Positions 33,798 to 42,796 of a stretch of DNA of 64,000 nucleotides are shown here, one piece after another. The translations under genes and the position numbers were made by a program. Source of the stretch: AP-15 sp963789025 (GTDB taxonomy: Bacteria; Pseudomonadota; Alphaproteobacteria; ATCC43930; CGMCC-115725). Under the pieces are notes generated by a model. The model saw only the letters and a list, made by a program, of their open reading frames with translations. It did no database searches and was not told the origin of the DNA. The stretch is from assembly GCA_963789025.1 (NCBI GenBank), contig CAWBIT010000005.1, forward strand, positions 496,001 to 560,000, read 5' to 3'. Position 1 is the first letter of the stretch. Each line of letters begins with the position of its first letter.

Positions 33798-34649
33798 ATG
33801 GCCGACGTCATGACAGCGCGCCATGTCACGGCCGGCGACATCACCCTGGGCAATGATCTGCCGCTGGTGTTCATCGTCGGGCCGAACACGCTGGAATCGC
33901 GCGAGCATGCGCTCGAGATGAGCGCGGCGCTGGCCGAGATCGCCGGCAAGCTCGAGGTCGGATTGGTCTACAAGACCTCGTTCGACAAGGCGAACCGCTC
34001 TTCTGTGAAGTCGGAGCGCGGCATTGGGCTGAAGGCGGGGTTGCCGATCCTCGCCGAGGTGCGGGAGACAACTGGGCTGGCGGTGCTGACTGATGTGCAC
34101 GAACGCGAACAATGCGCCCCAGTGGCCGAAGTCGTCGACATCTTGCAGATCCCGGCTTTTCTCTGCCGCCAGACCGATCTTTTGCTGGCGGCGGGGGAGA
34201 CCGGCAAGCCGATCAACATTAAAAAAGGCCAGTTCCTGGCGCCGTGGGACATGAAGAACGCCGCCGCCAAGATCGCCTCGACCGGCAACGAACAGATCCT
34301 GCTGTGCGAGCGCGGCACGAGCTTCGGCTACAACACCCTCGTCGTGGACATGCGCGCCTTGCCGATCATGGCGCGGACCGGCTACCCGGTCGTCTTCGAT
34401 GCGACGCATGCGGTGGCGCAGCCCGGCGGTCTCGGCGACCGGTCGGGCGGTGAGCGCGAATTTGCCCCGGTTCTCGCGCGGGCCGCCGCAGCGGTCGGCG
34501 TCGCTGCAATCTTTATCGAAGCGCACCAGGATCCGGACCGGGCACCTTGCGAAGGTCCGACGATGCTGCCGCTCAAGTCAATTCCGGCGATACTCGAACA
34601 GTTGGTCGCTTTTGACCGTATCGCCAAGGATGTGAGGAGCGAACCATGA
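33798..34649 (+). CDS. kdsA: 3-deoxy-8-phosphooctulonate synthase (KDO-8-P synthase)
   Basis: A 283-residue TIM-barrel enzyme joining phosphoenolpyruvate and arabinose-5-phosphate for the KDO of lipopolysaccharide inner core. Family text: YKTSFDKANRSS, GLAVLTDVHE, IPAFLCRQTDLL, CERGTSFGYNTLVVDMRA and HQDPDRAPCEGPTMLPL. Presence implies a Gram-negative outer membrane with LPS. Its stop overlaps the eno start as ATGA, so the two are translationally coupled. Confidence 0.96.
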   Translation: MADVMTARHVTAGDITLGNDLPLVFIVGPNTLESREHALEMSAALAEIAGKLEVGLVYKTSFDKANRSSVKSERGIGLKAGLPILAEVRETTGLAVLTDVHEREQCAPVAEVVDILQIPAFLCRQTDLLLAAGETGKPINIKKGQFLAPWDMKNAAAKIASTGNEQILLCERGTSFGYNTLVVDMRALPIMARTGYPVVFDATHAVAQPGGLGDRSGGEREFAPVLARAAAAVGVAAIFIEAHQDPDRAPCEGPTMLPLKSIPAILEQLVAFDRIAKDVRSEP

Positions 34650-35920
34650 CCGCGATTGGCGACATCCATGCGCGCGAGATCCTCGACAGCCGAGGCAATC
34701 CGACCATCGAGGTCGATGTAATCTTGGAGACCGGGGTGATCGGCCGGGCGGCGGTCCCGTCCGGTGCGTCAACCGGCGCGCACGAGGCGATCGAAAAGCG
34801 CGACGGCGGACCGCGGTTCGGCGGGAGAGGGGTTCTGCAGGCTGTGGAGGCGGTGAATGGCGAGATATTCGACACCCTTTCCGATCTCGACGCCGAGGAC
34901 CAGCTCGCCATCGACCGCAGGATGATCGAACTCGACGGCACACCGAACAAATCCCGGCTCGGCGCCAACGCGATTCTCGGTGTCAGCCTCGCCTGCGCGA
35001 AAGCCGCGGCGGCGGAGGCCGGCATCCCGCTCTACCGCTATGTCGGCGGCGTCTTCGCCCGTACCCTGCCGGTGCCGATGATGAACATCATCAACGGCGG
35101 CGTTCATGCCGATAACCCGATCGACATCCAGGAATTCATGGTGATGCCGGTCGGGGCCGCCTCGTGCACCGAGGCGATTCGCGCCGGCGCCGAAATCTTC
35201 CACGCTTTGCGTAAAAAGCTCGCCGATGCCGGGCACAACACGAATGTCGGGGACGAGGGCGGGTTTGCCCCCAATCTCGCCTCGGCCGACGCGGCATTGG
35301 GCATGATCATGCAGGCGATCGAGGCCGCCGGATGCCACGCCGGGGACGACGTGGTGCTGGCGCTCGATCCGGCCGCCAGCGAATTCTACCGCGAGGGCGC
35401 CTACCATCTGACTGGAGAGGGGAAGACCCTCGATGCTGCCGGCCTGGTTGCCTATTGGGCCGATCTGGTCCGGCGCTACCCGATCGTGTCGATCGAGGAC
35501 GGAATGGCCGAGGATGACTGGGACGGCTGGGCTCAGCTGACGCGTGAGCTCGGAAGCTCGGTTCAGCTCGTCGGAGACGATTTGTTCGTCACCAACCCGC
35601 AGCGGCTGCGCGACGGGATCGAGCGCGGCGTCGCCAATGGGCTGCTCGTCAAGGTCAACCAGATCGGCACGCTGTCGGAGACGCTCGAGGCCGTCGAGAT
35701 CGCCCAGCGGGCCGGCTGGGGCACGGTTTTTTCGCATCGTTCCGGAGAAACCGAAGACACGACGATCGCCGATTTGGCGGTGGCGACCAATTGCCGTCAG
35801 ATCAAGACCGGATCGCTATCGCGCTCGGACCGGCTTGCCAAATACAACCAGCTGATCCGCATCGAAGAGCAGCTCGGACAATCATCACTCTATGCCGGCC
35901 GCTCGGTGTTGCGGCGATAA
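34646..35920 (+). CDS. eno: Enolase
   Basis: A 424-residue enolase turning 2-phosphoglycerate into phosphoenolpyruvate. HAREILDSRGNPTIEVDV opens it; the metal ligands are in ALDPAASEF, SIEDGMAEDDWDGW and LVGDDLFVTNP; the catalytic Lys lies in LLVKVNQIGTL and the closing signature is SHRSGETEDTTIADLAVA. Product PEP also serves KdsA, whose gene overlaps it. Length is normal. Confidence 0.97.
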   Translation: MTAIGDIHAREILDSRGNPTIEVDVILETGVIGRAAVPSGASTGAHEAIEKRDGGPRFGGRGVLQAVEAVNGEIFDTLSDLDAEDQLAIDRRMIELDGTPNKSRLGANAILGVSLACAKAAAAEAGIPLYRYVGGVFARTLPVPMMNIINGGVHADNPIDIQEFMVMPVGAASCTEAIRAGAEIFHALRKKLADAGHNTNVGDEGGFAPNLASADAALGMIMQAIEAAGCHAGDDVVLALDPAASEFYREGAYHLTGEGKTLDAAGLVAYWADLVRRYPIVSIEDGMAEDDWDGWAQLTRELGSSVQLVGDDLFVTNPQRLRDGIERGVANGLLVKVNQIGTLSETLEAVEIAQRAGWGTVFSHRSGETEDTTIADLAVATNCRQIKTGSLSRSDRLAKYNQLIRIEEQLGQSSLYAGRSVLRR

Positions 35921-35995
35921 CGCAATCGGGCGAGAACTTTGGCCGCGCGGATCGCTGCAGTTGACGGCTTGGCCCACCCATGGTCCTTCTGCGGC

Positions 35996-36316
35996 ATGAC
36001 CGTATTGCGCGCATTGCGGCGGCGCGTCCATTTGATCATCGGCCCGATCGTTGGGATCGCGCTGACCGGGTATTTTGCCTACCATCTGGTGGAGGGCGAT
36101 CGCGGGTTTGAGGCGTGGCTGCGCCTCAACCGCGAGATCCGCACGGCGAACGCCAATCTTGAGACGCTTCGGGCGCAGCGTGCGGCATTGGACCTTCGGG
36201 TTTCCAACCTGCGGCCGGAGCACGTCGATCCGGACCTGCTCGACGAACGCATTCGCGCGACCCTCAACCTCGTATCGCCGGACGACATCGTCATCATGCA
36301 ACCCGCCGCTCGCTAG
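35996..36316 (+). CDS. ftsB: FtsB/DivIC-like septum formation initiator
   Basis: A 106-residue bitopic membrane protein: one helix (LIIGPIVGIALTGYFAYHLV) followed by a coiled coil (LNREIRTANANLETLRAQRA) and the DPDLLDERIRATLNL segment usual for alphaproteobacterial DivIC proteins. It joins FtsL and FtsQ in the division complex. ATG 35996 is chosen over 35939, which lacks support. Position between eno and pdhA is a conserved alphaproteobacterial arrangement and supports the call. Confidence 0.88.
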   Translation: MTVLRALRRRVHLIIGPIVGIALTGYFAYHLVEGDRGFEAWLRLNREIRTANANLETLRAQRAALDLRVSNLRPEHVDPDLLDERIRATLNLVSPDDIVIMQPAAR

Positions 36317-36486
36317 CGGCCCTCGGGGATCGTCTCCAGGCGGGCGTTGTCGCGCACCGCCGATCGCCGCTATTCTGTTTCCTCCCAAGTATTTGACCCG
36401 GTCGAGGTTGCAACGGCGGGGATTTGTCACCATGCTCCGGCAAATTCTCTCGGCTGCGCTCCCGGCGGCTGCGTGGAGGAAGCGAT

Positions 36487-37494
36487 ATGGCAGTCAAGCG
36501 CAAATCCGATTCGGTTAAATTCGCCGATCTCGGCGTCTCCCCGCAGGAATTGCTCCGCTACTACCGTGACATGCTGTTGATCCGGCGCTTCGAAGAGCGG
36601 GCCGGACAGATGTATGGCATGGGTCTGATCGGCGGCTTCTGTCATCTCTATATCGGACAGGAGGCGGTCGTTGTCGGCATGCAAGCGGCGCTCAAGGAAG
36701 GGGACACGATCGTCACATCCTATCGCGACCATGGTCACATGCTGGCTGCCGGAATGGATCCCAAGGGGGTGATGGCCGAGTTGACAGGACGCCGGAGCGG
36801 CTATTCGCACGGCAAGGGCGGCTCGATGCACATGTTCAGCCGCGAGAAGAACTTCTTTGGCGGCCACGGCATCGTCGGTGCGCAGGTGCCGATCGGCACC
36901 GGGCTCGCCTTCGCCCATCATTACCGTGGGAACGGCCTGATCTGCGTCACCTATCTCGGCGACGGAGCGATCAACCAGGGGCAAGTATACGAGAGCTTCA
37001 ACATGGCAGCCTTGTGGAAGCTGCCGGTGGTCTACGCGATCGAGAACAATCGCTACGGGATGGGGACGTCGATCGACCGCGCCTCGGCCCGCACCGACCT
37101 GTTCCATCGCGGCATGGCCTACGGTATCCCGGGCGAGCAGGTCGACGGTATGAACGTGCTGGCGGTTTACGAGGCCGGGCTCGCCGCCGCCGAACATGCG
37201 CGGTCAGGTCAGGGGCCGATCATCCTGGAGATGATGACCTACCGGTATCGTGGGCATTCGATGTCCGACCCGGCGAAATACCGCACCCGCGACGAGGTCA
37301 ACCGGATGCGCACTGAGCACGATCCGATCGAGCAGGTGAAGCGCCGGTTGCTGGAGGATGGCGCGAACGAGGCGCAGCTCAAGCAACTCGAGGGCGAAGT
37401 CAGGGAGCGGGTCGCCGAAGCGGCGCAATTCGCTCAGGACAGCCCCGAGCCCGACCCCGCCGAGCTGTGGACGGACGTGCTGGCCGAAGCCTGA
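36487..37494 (+). CDS. pdhA: Pyruvate dehydrogenase E1 component, alpha subunit
   Basis: A 335-residue ThDP enzyme subunit. RYYRDMLLIRRFEERAGQMY starts the fold; the ThDP-binding motif is GDGAINQGQVYESFNMAALW ending near AIENN; YRYRGHSMSDPAKYR is the phosphorylation-loop equivalent. With PdhB it decarboxylates pyruvate and reductively acetylates lipoyl groups. ATG 36487 follows GGAGGAAGCGAT, a good ribosome-binding site. pdhB begins 17 bases after its stop. Confidence 0.97.
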   Translation: MAVKRKSDSVKFADLGVSPQELLRYYRDMLLIRRFEERAGQMYGMGLIGGFCHLYIGQEAVVVGMQAALKEGDTIVTSYRDHGHMLAAGMDPKGVMAELTGRRSGYSHGKGGSMHMFSREKNFFGGHGIVGAQVPIGTGLAFAHHYRGNGLICVTYLGDGAINQGQVYESFNMAALWKLPVVYAIENNRYGMGTSIDRASARTDLFHRGMAYGIPGEQVDGMNVLAVYEAGLAAAEHARSGQGPIILEMMTYRYRGHSMSDPAKYRTRDEVNRMRTEHDPIEQVKRRLLEDGANEAQLKQLEGEVRERVAEAAQFAQDSPEPDPAELWTDVLAEA

Positions 37495-37511
37495 TTTTCT
37501 TGGACAAAGCC

Positions 37512-38882
37512 ATGGCTACCGAAGTCCTGATGCCGGCCCTGTCGCCGACAATGACCGAGGGCAAGATTGCTCGCTGGCTGAAGAGTGAAGGGGAGCCGGT
37601 CCGGGCCGGCGATGTGCTCGCCGAAATCGAGACCGACAAGGCCACGATGGAGATCGAAGCGATCGACGAAGGCGTGCTCAGCAAAATCGTGGTCCCGGAA
37701 GGTACCGAGCACGTCGCGGTCAATACGCCTATCGCAGTCATCGCTGGGAATGGTGAGGATGCCGGGGCAGAAACGATAACTCCGGCCGCTAAGGCGCCTG
37801 GAAAAACTCCCGCGAAGACGCCGCCCCGGCCCGCACCGCCGCCAGCTGCCTCAACCGTCACGCAGCGCGCTGTGCCCTCGGAGACCGAATACACCGGCAA
37901 GACCACGACGATGACCGTGCGCGAGGCGTTGCGCGACGCGATGGTCGAGGAGATGCGGCGCGACGATACGGTCTTTCTGATCGGCGAGGAAGTCGCCGAG
38001 TACCAAGGTGCGTACAAGGTCAGCCAGGGTCTGTTGCAGGAGTTCGGGGCGCGCCGCGTCATCGACACCCCGATCACCGAGCAGGGCTTTACCGGGCTCG
38101 GGGTCGGCGCCGGCTTTGCGGGCCTGCGGCCGATCGTCGAATTCATGACGTTCAACTTTGCGATGCAGGCGATCGATCAGATCATCAATTCGGCAAGCAA
38201 GACCCGCTACATGTCGGGCGGCCAGATGAGCTGCCCGATTGTCTTCCGCGGGCCCAACGGCATCGCCGCGCGTGTCGCCGCCCAGCATTCGCAATGCTAT
38301 GCGAGCTGGTATGCGCACTGCCCCGGCCTGAAGGTCGTTGCCCCGTATACCGGCGCCGACCACAAGGGGTTGCTGAAGGCGGCGATCCGGGACCCGAACC
38401 CGGTTGTCTTTCTCGAGCACGAGCTGGTCTACGGTGAAAGCTTCGCGGTACCGGACGATCCCGAGTTCATTGTTCCAATCGGCCGCGCGCGCATCGCCAG
38501 GGCGGGTGAGCAGGTGACGATTACGGCATTTTCGCGAATGGTCAAATTGGCGATGCAGGCCGCCGAGGAGCTCGAAAAAGCTGGCATTTCCGCCGAAGTC
38601 ATCGATCTGCGCACATTGAGGCCGTTCGATGTCGAAACGGTCGTCGCCTCGGTCAAGAAAACCAACCGGATCGTTGCGGTCGAAGAGGGGTGGCCCTTTG
38701 CCGGCATCGGCTCGGAACTTGCCGCAATCATGATGGAGGAGTGCTTCGACTGGCTCGACGCGCCGGTGAAGCGGGTCGCCGGCAAGGATGTTCCGCTGCC
38801 TTACGCCGCCAATCTCGAGCGCCTGGCGGTTCCGCAGGTCGAGGACATCGTCGCGGCGGCCCATGAAGTTGCCTACCGCTGA
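37512..38882 (+). CDS. pdhB: Pyruvate dehydrogenase E1 beta subunit with N-terminal lipoyl domain
   Basis: A 456-residue protein. Residues 1-80 are a lipoyl domain with the modified Lys43 in EIETDKATMEIE. A Pro/Ala/Lys-rich linker (about 90-125) follows, then the E1-beta catalytic part starting MTVREALRDAMVEEM, with GEEVAEYQGAYKVSQGL, RVIDTPITEQGFTGLGVGAG and the C-terminal IAVEEGWPFAGIGSE-like segment. A lipoylated E1 beta is an alphaproteobacterial trait. LipB and LipA, encoded in this window, would modify Lys43. Confidence 0.96.
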   Translation: MATEVLMPALSPTMTEGKIARWLKSEGEPVRAGDVLAEIETDKATMEIEAIDEGVLSKIVVPEGTEHVAVNTPIAVIAGNGEDAGAETITPAAKAPGKTPAKTPPRPAPPPAASTVTQRAVPSETEYTGKTTTMTVREALRDAMVEEMRRDDTVFLIGEEVAEYQGAYKVSQGLLQEFGARRVIDTPITEQGFTGLGVGAGFAGLRPIVEFMTFNFAMQAIDQIINSASKTRYMSGGQMSCPIVFRGPNGIAARVAAQHSQCYASWYAHCPGLKVVAPYTGADHKGLLKAAIRDPNPVVFLEHELVYGESFAVPDDPEFIVPIGRARIARAGEQVTITAFSRMVKLAMQAAEELEKAGISAEVIDLRTLRPFDVETVVASVKKTNRIVAVEEGWPFAGIGSELAAIMMEECFDWLDAPVKRVAGKDVPLPYAANLERLAVPQVEDIVAAAHEVAYR

Positions 38883-38913
38883 GGTGGGCGGGCGCGTCGG
38901 TGGGGGAAGAAGC

Positions 38914-40221
38914 ATGCCGATCGAAATCCTGATGCCGGCGCTGTCGCCGACAATGACCGAGGGCAACGTCACGAAGTGGCTCAAAAGAGAGGGTGAGGAA
39001 GTACATTCGGGCGACGTGCTCGCCGAAATCGAGACCGACAAGGCGACAATGGAGTTCGAGGCTGTCGACGACGGCCGCCTCGGCAAGATCCTCGTCCCGG
39101 AAGGTACCCAAGGCATCAAGGTCAATCAGCCCATCGCGCTGCTCCTCGGTGAGGGTGAGGACGCCTCAGCGCTCGAAAAATTGGACGTACCCACACCCAA
39201 AACCGTTCCGACGCCACCGCCCGAGCAGGCGCCGGCGCGAGCCCAACCCGCGCCGGAAGCGCAAGCGAAACCTGCGCCCGCGAGGGGTAACGGCCGCATC
39301 TTCGCCAGCCCATTGGCGCGCCGGATGGCGCAGCAAGCCGGCCTCGACCTTGCCGCGATCACCGGCTCGGGGCCACAGGGCCGCGTCGTCAAGGCCGATA
39401 TCGAAATGGCGCTCTCTGCCGGACGCGCCGCGCCAGCCCCGGCGCGGCCTGTGGCCCAGCCGCCACCTGCGCCTTTGGCTGCGCCGGTTGTGGGACCGGC
39501 TCTGTCTAAGGAACGAGTGCTGGCGCTCGCCGGCAATCCGCCCTACACCGAGCGGCCGCTTACCGCGATGCGCCGCGTCATCGCTAGGCGGCTTACAGAA
39601 TCAAAACAAACGGTTCCGCATTTCTATCTGACCATCGATTGCGAGATCGATGAGCTGTTGAAATTCCGCACCGAGCTCAACGGGAAATCCGATTCCTACA
39701 GGATCTCGGTCAACGACTTTGTGATCCGCGCAGCGGCGCTGGCTTTGCGGCAGGTGCCCGCGGCCAACGCGTCGTGGAGCGACGAGGCGATCCTCGTCTG
39801 GGACACGGTCGACATCGCCGTGGCTGTGGCGCTGGAGGACGGGCTGATCACGCCGATCGTCAAGAACGCCGACCGCAAGGGATTGGCGACGATCGCGAAC
39901 GAGACCAAGGATCTCGCGGCGCGGGCCCGGGCCGGCAAACTGAAGCTGGAGGAGTTCCAGGGCGGCACGTTTTCGATCTCGAACCTCGGCATGTTCGGGG
40001 TCCGCGATTTCGCCGCCGTCATCAACCCGCCGCATGGCGGCATCCTGGCGGTCGGCGCCGGCGAGCAGCGGCCGGTCGTCAAGAACGGCGCGCTGGCGAT
40101 CGCGACGGTGATGAGCTGCACGCTATCCTGCGATCACCGGGCCGTCGACGGCGCCGTCGGCGCGCAATTCCTCGCCGCCTTCAAGAAGCTCGTCGAGGAT
40201 CCGCTAACGATGCTGCTGTGA
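38914..40221 (+). CDS. pdhC: Dihydrolipoamide acetyltransferase (pyruvate dehydrogenase E2)
   Basis: A 435-residue E2. Lipoyl domain at residues 1-80 with Lys43 in EIETDKATMEFE, nearly the same as that of PdhB; a peripheral-subunit-binding domain with FASPLARRMAQQAGLDLAAI; and a catalytic domain from about residue 205 ending in DHRAVDGAVGAQFL, the H-x3-D-G active site. Pro/Ala-rich linkers connect them. It transfers acetyl to CoA and forms the core of the complex. The start at ATG 38914 follows GGGGGAAGC. Confidence 0.96.
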   Translation: MPIEILMPALSPTMTEGNVTKWLKREGEEVHSGDVLAEIETDKATMEFEAVDDGRLGKILVPEGTQGIKVNQPIALLLGEGEDASALEKLDVPTPKTVPTPPPEQAPARAQPAPEAQAKPAPARGNGRIFASPLARRMAQQAGLDLAAITGSGPQGRVVKADIEMALSAGRAAPAPARPVAQPPPAPLAAPVVGPALSKERVLALAGNPPYTERPLTAMRRVIARRLTESKQTVPHFYLTIDCEIDELLKFRTELNGKSDSYRISVNDFVIRAAALALRQVPAANASWSDEAILVWDTVDIAVAVALEDGLITPIVKNADRKGLATIANETKDLAARARAGKLKLEEFQGGTFSISNLGMFGVRDFAAVINPPHGGILAVGAGEQRPVVKNGALAIATVMSCTLSCDHRAVDGAVGAQFLAAFKKLVEDPLTMLL

Positions 40222-40239
40222 ACCAATGCCGTGCGTTGA

Positions 40240-40354
40240 GCCCCTCACCCCGACCCTCCCCCCGCAAGCGGGGCGAGGGGGCAGAGGGCGTAAACCCCTC
40301 GCCCCGCTTTAGCGGGGAGAGGGAGGGGCCCGCGTCAGCGGGAGGGTGAGGGGC
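40240..40354. repeat. GC-rich palindromic repeat inside the pdh operon
   Basis: Perfect ends GCCCCTCACCC (40240-40250) and GGGTGAGGGGC (40344-40354) enclose GACCCTCCCCCCGCAAGCGGGG, CCCCTCGCCCCGCTTTAGCGGGG-type hairpins and CGCGTCAGCG. It is the fourth copy of the class at 13969, 28646 and 33641. It lies between pdhC and lpd, three bases before the lpd start, so its hairpins sit over or near the lpd ribosome-binding region. Confidence 0.8.
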
Positions 40355-40357
40355 AAG

Positions 40358-41758
40358 ATGGCGGAGAATACTTTCGACCTGATCGTTGTCGGTGGCGGGC
40401 CGGGCGGCTATGTCGCCGCAATCCGGGCGGCCCAGCTGGGAATGAAGACGGCGGTGGTCGAACGCGAGCATCTGGGCGGCATTTGCCTCAACTGGGGCTG
40501 CATTCCGACCAAGGCGCTGCTGCGAAGCTCGGAGATCTACCACCTGCTGCACCGCCTCGACGACTTCGGGTTCTCCGCCAAGGAGATCAGCTTCGATGCC
40601 GGGAAGGTGGTGGCTCGCTCGCGCGCCGTCGCCAAGCAATTGTCGAACGGCGTCGCGTATCTGTTGCGCAAGAACAAGGTCACGGTATTCGACGGACACG
40701 GACGCCTTGCCGGAAAGGGCCGCCTCGCGGTGGCGAAAGACGGCAATCCCGTCGCCGAGCTCGCCGCCGAGCACATCGTGCTGGCGACCGGTGCACGGGC
40801 GCGCAGCTTGCCCGGGCTCGAGCCCGATGGCGAGCAAGTGTGGACCTATAAGGAGGCGATGGTCCCGCCGGCCATTCCCAAGTCGCTGCTGGTCGTCGGC
40901 TCCGGCGCAATCGGGATTGAATTCGCCAGCTTCTACCACGACATGGGCGCCGAGGTAACGGTCGTCGAAGTGCTCGACCGCGTGCTGCCCGTCGAGGACG
41001 AGGAAATCTCGGCCTTGGCGCGCAAATCATTCGAGAAGCAGGGTATCAAAATCCATACTGCGGCTGCTGTGGCGGCGCTCGAGCGCGGCGGGGAGGGGGT
41101 CACCGCGCGGATCGAGGCTGACGGCAAGGCATTCGAAGCTAATGTCGAGCGCGTGATCCTGGCCGTCGGCATTGTCGGCAATGTCGAAGACATCGGCTTG
41201 GAAGACACGGGTGTGGTCGTCGACCGGACCCACATTGTCATCGATGAGTGGCTGCGCACCGGCGAGCCGGGGATCTACGCGATCGGCGATGTCGTCGGGC
41301 CGCCTTGGCTGGCCCATAAGGCGAGCCATGAGGGGGTGATCTGCGTCGAGCACATCGCAGGCGTCAACGACGTGCACCCGCTCGATGTCCGCAACATCCC
41401 GGCCTGCACCTATTGCCGGCCGCAGGTCGCCAGCGTTGGCCTGACCGAAAAGAGCGCGCGCGATGCCGGTTACGAGGTCAAAATCGGTCATTTCCCGTTC
41501 ATCGGCAACGGCAAGGCGATTGCGCTCGGCGAGCCCGCGGGAATGGTCAAGACTGTCTTCGACGGCAAGACCGGCGAGCTTCTCGGCGCGCATATGATCG
41601 GCGCCGAGGTGACCGAACTGATCCAGGGCTACACGATCGCCAAGACGCTCGAGACGACCGAAACCGACCTGATCCGCACGATCTTCCCGCACCCGACCCT
41701 GTCGGAGACGATGCACGAGGCCGTGCTCGACGCTTACGGGCGCGCGATCCACTTCTAA
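40358..41758 (+). CDS. lpd: Dihydrolipoyl dehydrogenase (E3)
   Basis: A 466-residue FAD disulfide reductase that reoxidises dihydrolipoyl groups with NAD+. VVGGGPGGYVAAIRAAQLG is the FAD fold, GGICLNWGCIPTKALL the redox-active Cys pair, LLVVGSGAIGIEFASF the NAD fold, and HPTLSETMHEAV the C-terminal His-Glu pair. ATG 40358 is preferred to 40346. Only the repeat separates it from pdhC, so it ends the pdhABC-lpd operon. Confidence 0.97.
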   Translation: MAENTFDLIVVGGGPGGYVAAIRAAQLGMKTAVVEREHLGGICLNWGCIPTKALLRSSEIYHLLHRLDDFGFSAKEISFDAGKVVARSRAVAKQLSNGVAYLLRKNKVTVFDGHGRLAGKGRLAVAKDGNPVAELAAEHIVLATGARARSLPGLEPDGEQVWTYKEAMVPPAIPKSLLVVGSGAIGIEFASFYHDMGAEVTVVEVLDRVLPVEDEEISALARKSFEKQGIKIHTAAAVAALERGGEGVTARIEADGKAFEANVERVILAVGIVGNVEDIGLEDTGVVVDRTHIVIDEWLRTGEPGIYAIGDVVGPPWLAHKASHEGVICVEHIAGVNDVHPLDVRNIPACTYCRPQVASVGLTEKSARDAGYEVKIGHFPFIGNGKAIALGEPAGMVKTVFDGKTGELLGAHMIGAEVTELIQGYTIAKTLETTETDLIRTIFPHPTLSETMHEAVLDAYGRAIHF

Positions 41759-41776
41759 TCAAAAGCGCATCAGAAA

Positions 41777-41805
41777 CTGTCATTAAACCGTCAAACATCC
41801 TTCAT
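41777..41805 (+). promoter_or_regulatory. PhoB box upstream of phnDCE
   Basis: Tandem 7-base repeats with 4-base spacers: CTGTCAT-TAAA-CCGTCAA-ACAT-CCTTCAT, matching the CTGTCAT-N4-CTGTCAT Pho box used in alphaproteobacteria. A fourth, degenerate repeat may follow after CAAA, and a possible -10 (TAAACT, 41828-41833) lies 11 bases beyond that. It implies activation by PhoB under phosphate starvation. Confidence 0.7.
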
Positions 41806-41862
41806 CAAACGGCTCTTTGACAGACCCTAAACTCTCCGCCTCACTTTGACGGGGAGAGAAGG

Positions 41863-42768
41863 ATGCAACGGAATCTCTGCATCGTGGCCGGCGGGATAGC
41901 GCTGGCATTGGCGAGCGCCGCCCCCGCGATCGCTGCGGAGCAGAACAACTGCCCCAATGGCGGCACCGTGCGCTTCGGCGTCGAGCCCTACGACACGGCG
42001 GCTCGCCTGGTCCCGATCTATAAGAAGGTCGGCGAGCTGATCGGCGAGAAACTCGGCTGTAAGGTCGAGGTTTTTATCGCGACCAGCTACAACGCCGAGA
42101 TCGAAGCGATGCGCAACGGCAAGCTCGAAATCGGGGAATTCGGTCCGCTCGGTTATGTGCTCGCCCATCAGGTGGCGAAGGCCGAGGCCGTTGCAGCCTT
42201 TGGCACCGCGGACGGCAAGCCGGACACCTACTGGGCCAGCATCGTCACCTATCCCGGATCGGCCATAAAGACCGTCGCCGAGATCAAGGGGCACAGTTTC
42301 GCATTCTCCGACCCAGCCTCGACCTCGGGACATCTGTTTCCGGCTTATGGGCTGCGCAAAGCCGGGCTCGACCCCGACAAGGACATCCGCGCGATCTATG
42401 CCGGAAGCCATACATCCTCGTTCGAGGCGCTTTACAACCACAAGGTCGATGCCGGCGAGTTCAACAGCGAGCAGCTCGAATCCGCGAAGCAGCGCGGCCA
42501 CTACAAGGATGGCGATCTCGTCTTTCTGTGGAAATCTGACCCGATCCCGACCGACCCGTTCGCGGTGCGCGGCGACCTACCTGCGGATTTCAAGACGCGG
42601 GTGATCGAGGTGCTGCAAACTCTCGATCTCTCGGCGCTCGACCCGGCGGATCGCAAGATCATGGTAGGGGCGGGCATAACCCGGCTGGTGCCGCAGACCG
42701 ACAGCGCCTATGACGGCATTCGCGACCTCGTCAAGACGCTCAACATCGACCTCGAAAAATTGAGCTGA
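41863..42768 (+). CDS. phnD: Phosphonate/phosphite/phosphate ABC transporter substrate-binding protein
   Basis: A 301-residue periplasmic binding protein with an ordinary signal peptide (MQRNLCIVAGGIALALASAA, cut after AIA). RFGVEPYDTAARLVPIYKKV, EAMRNGKLEIGEFGPLGYVL and FAFSDPASTSGHLFPAYGLR are typical PhnD/PtxB/HtxB text; the SDPASTSG loop is the phosphonate or phosphite binding site. The exact ligand cannot be separated by eye. ATG 41863 follows GAGAGAAGG. It is the first gene of phnD-phnC-phnE behind a Pho box. Confidence 0.9.
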   Translation: MQRNLCIVAGGIALALASAAPAIAAEQNNCPNGGTVRFGVEPYDTAARLVPIYKKVGELIGEKLGCKVEVFIATSYNAEIEAMRNGKLEIGEFGPLGYVLAHQVAKAEAVAAFGTADGKPDTYWASIVTYPGSAIKTVAEIKGHSFAFSDPASTSGHLFPAYGLRKAGLDPDKDIRAIYAGSHTSSFEALYNHKVDAGEFNSEQLESAKQRGHYKDGDLVFLWKSDPIPTDPFAVRGDLPADFKTRVIEVLQTLDLSALDPADRKIMVGAGITRLVPQTDSAYDGIRDLVKTLNIDLEKLS

Positions 42769-42796
42769 CCTCGATCTGCGACCCCGGGCGAGCGCC

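Noticed and set aside
34769..35737. A long minus-strand frame
   Set aside because: It is the shadow of eno, which is complete on the plus strand.
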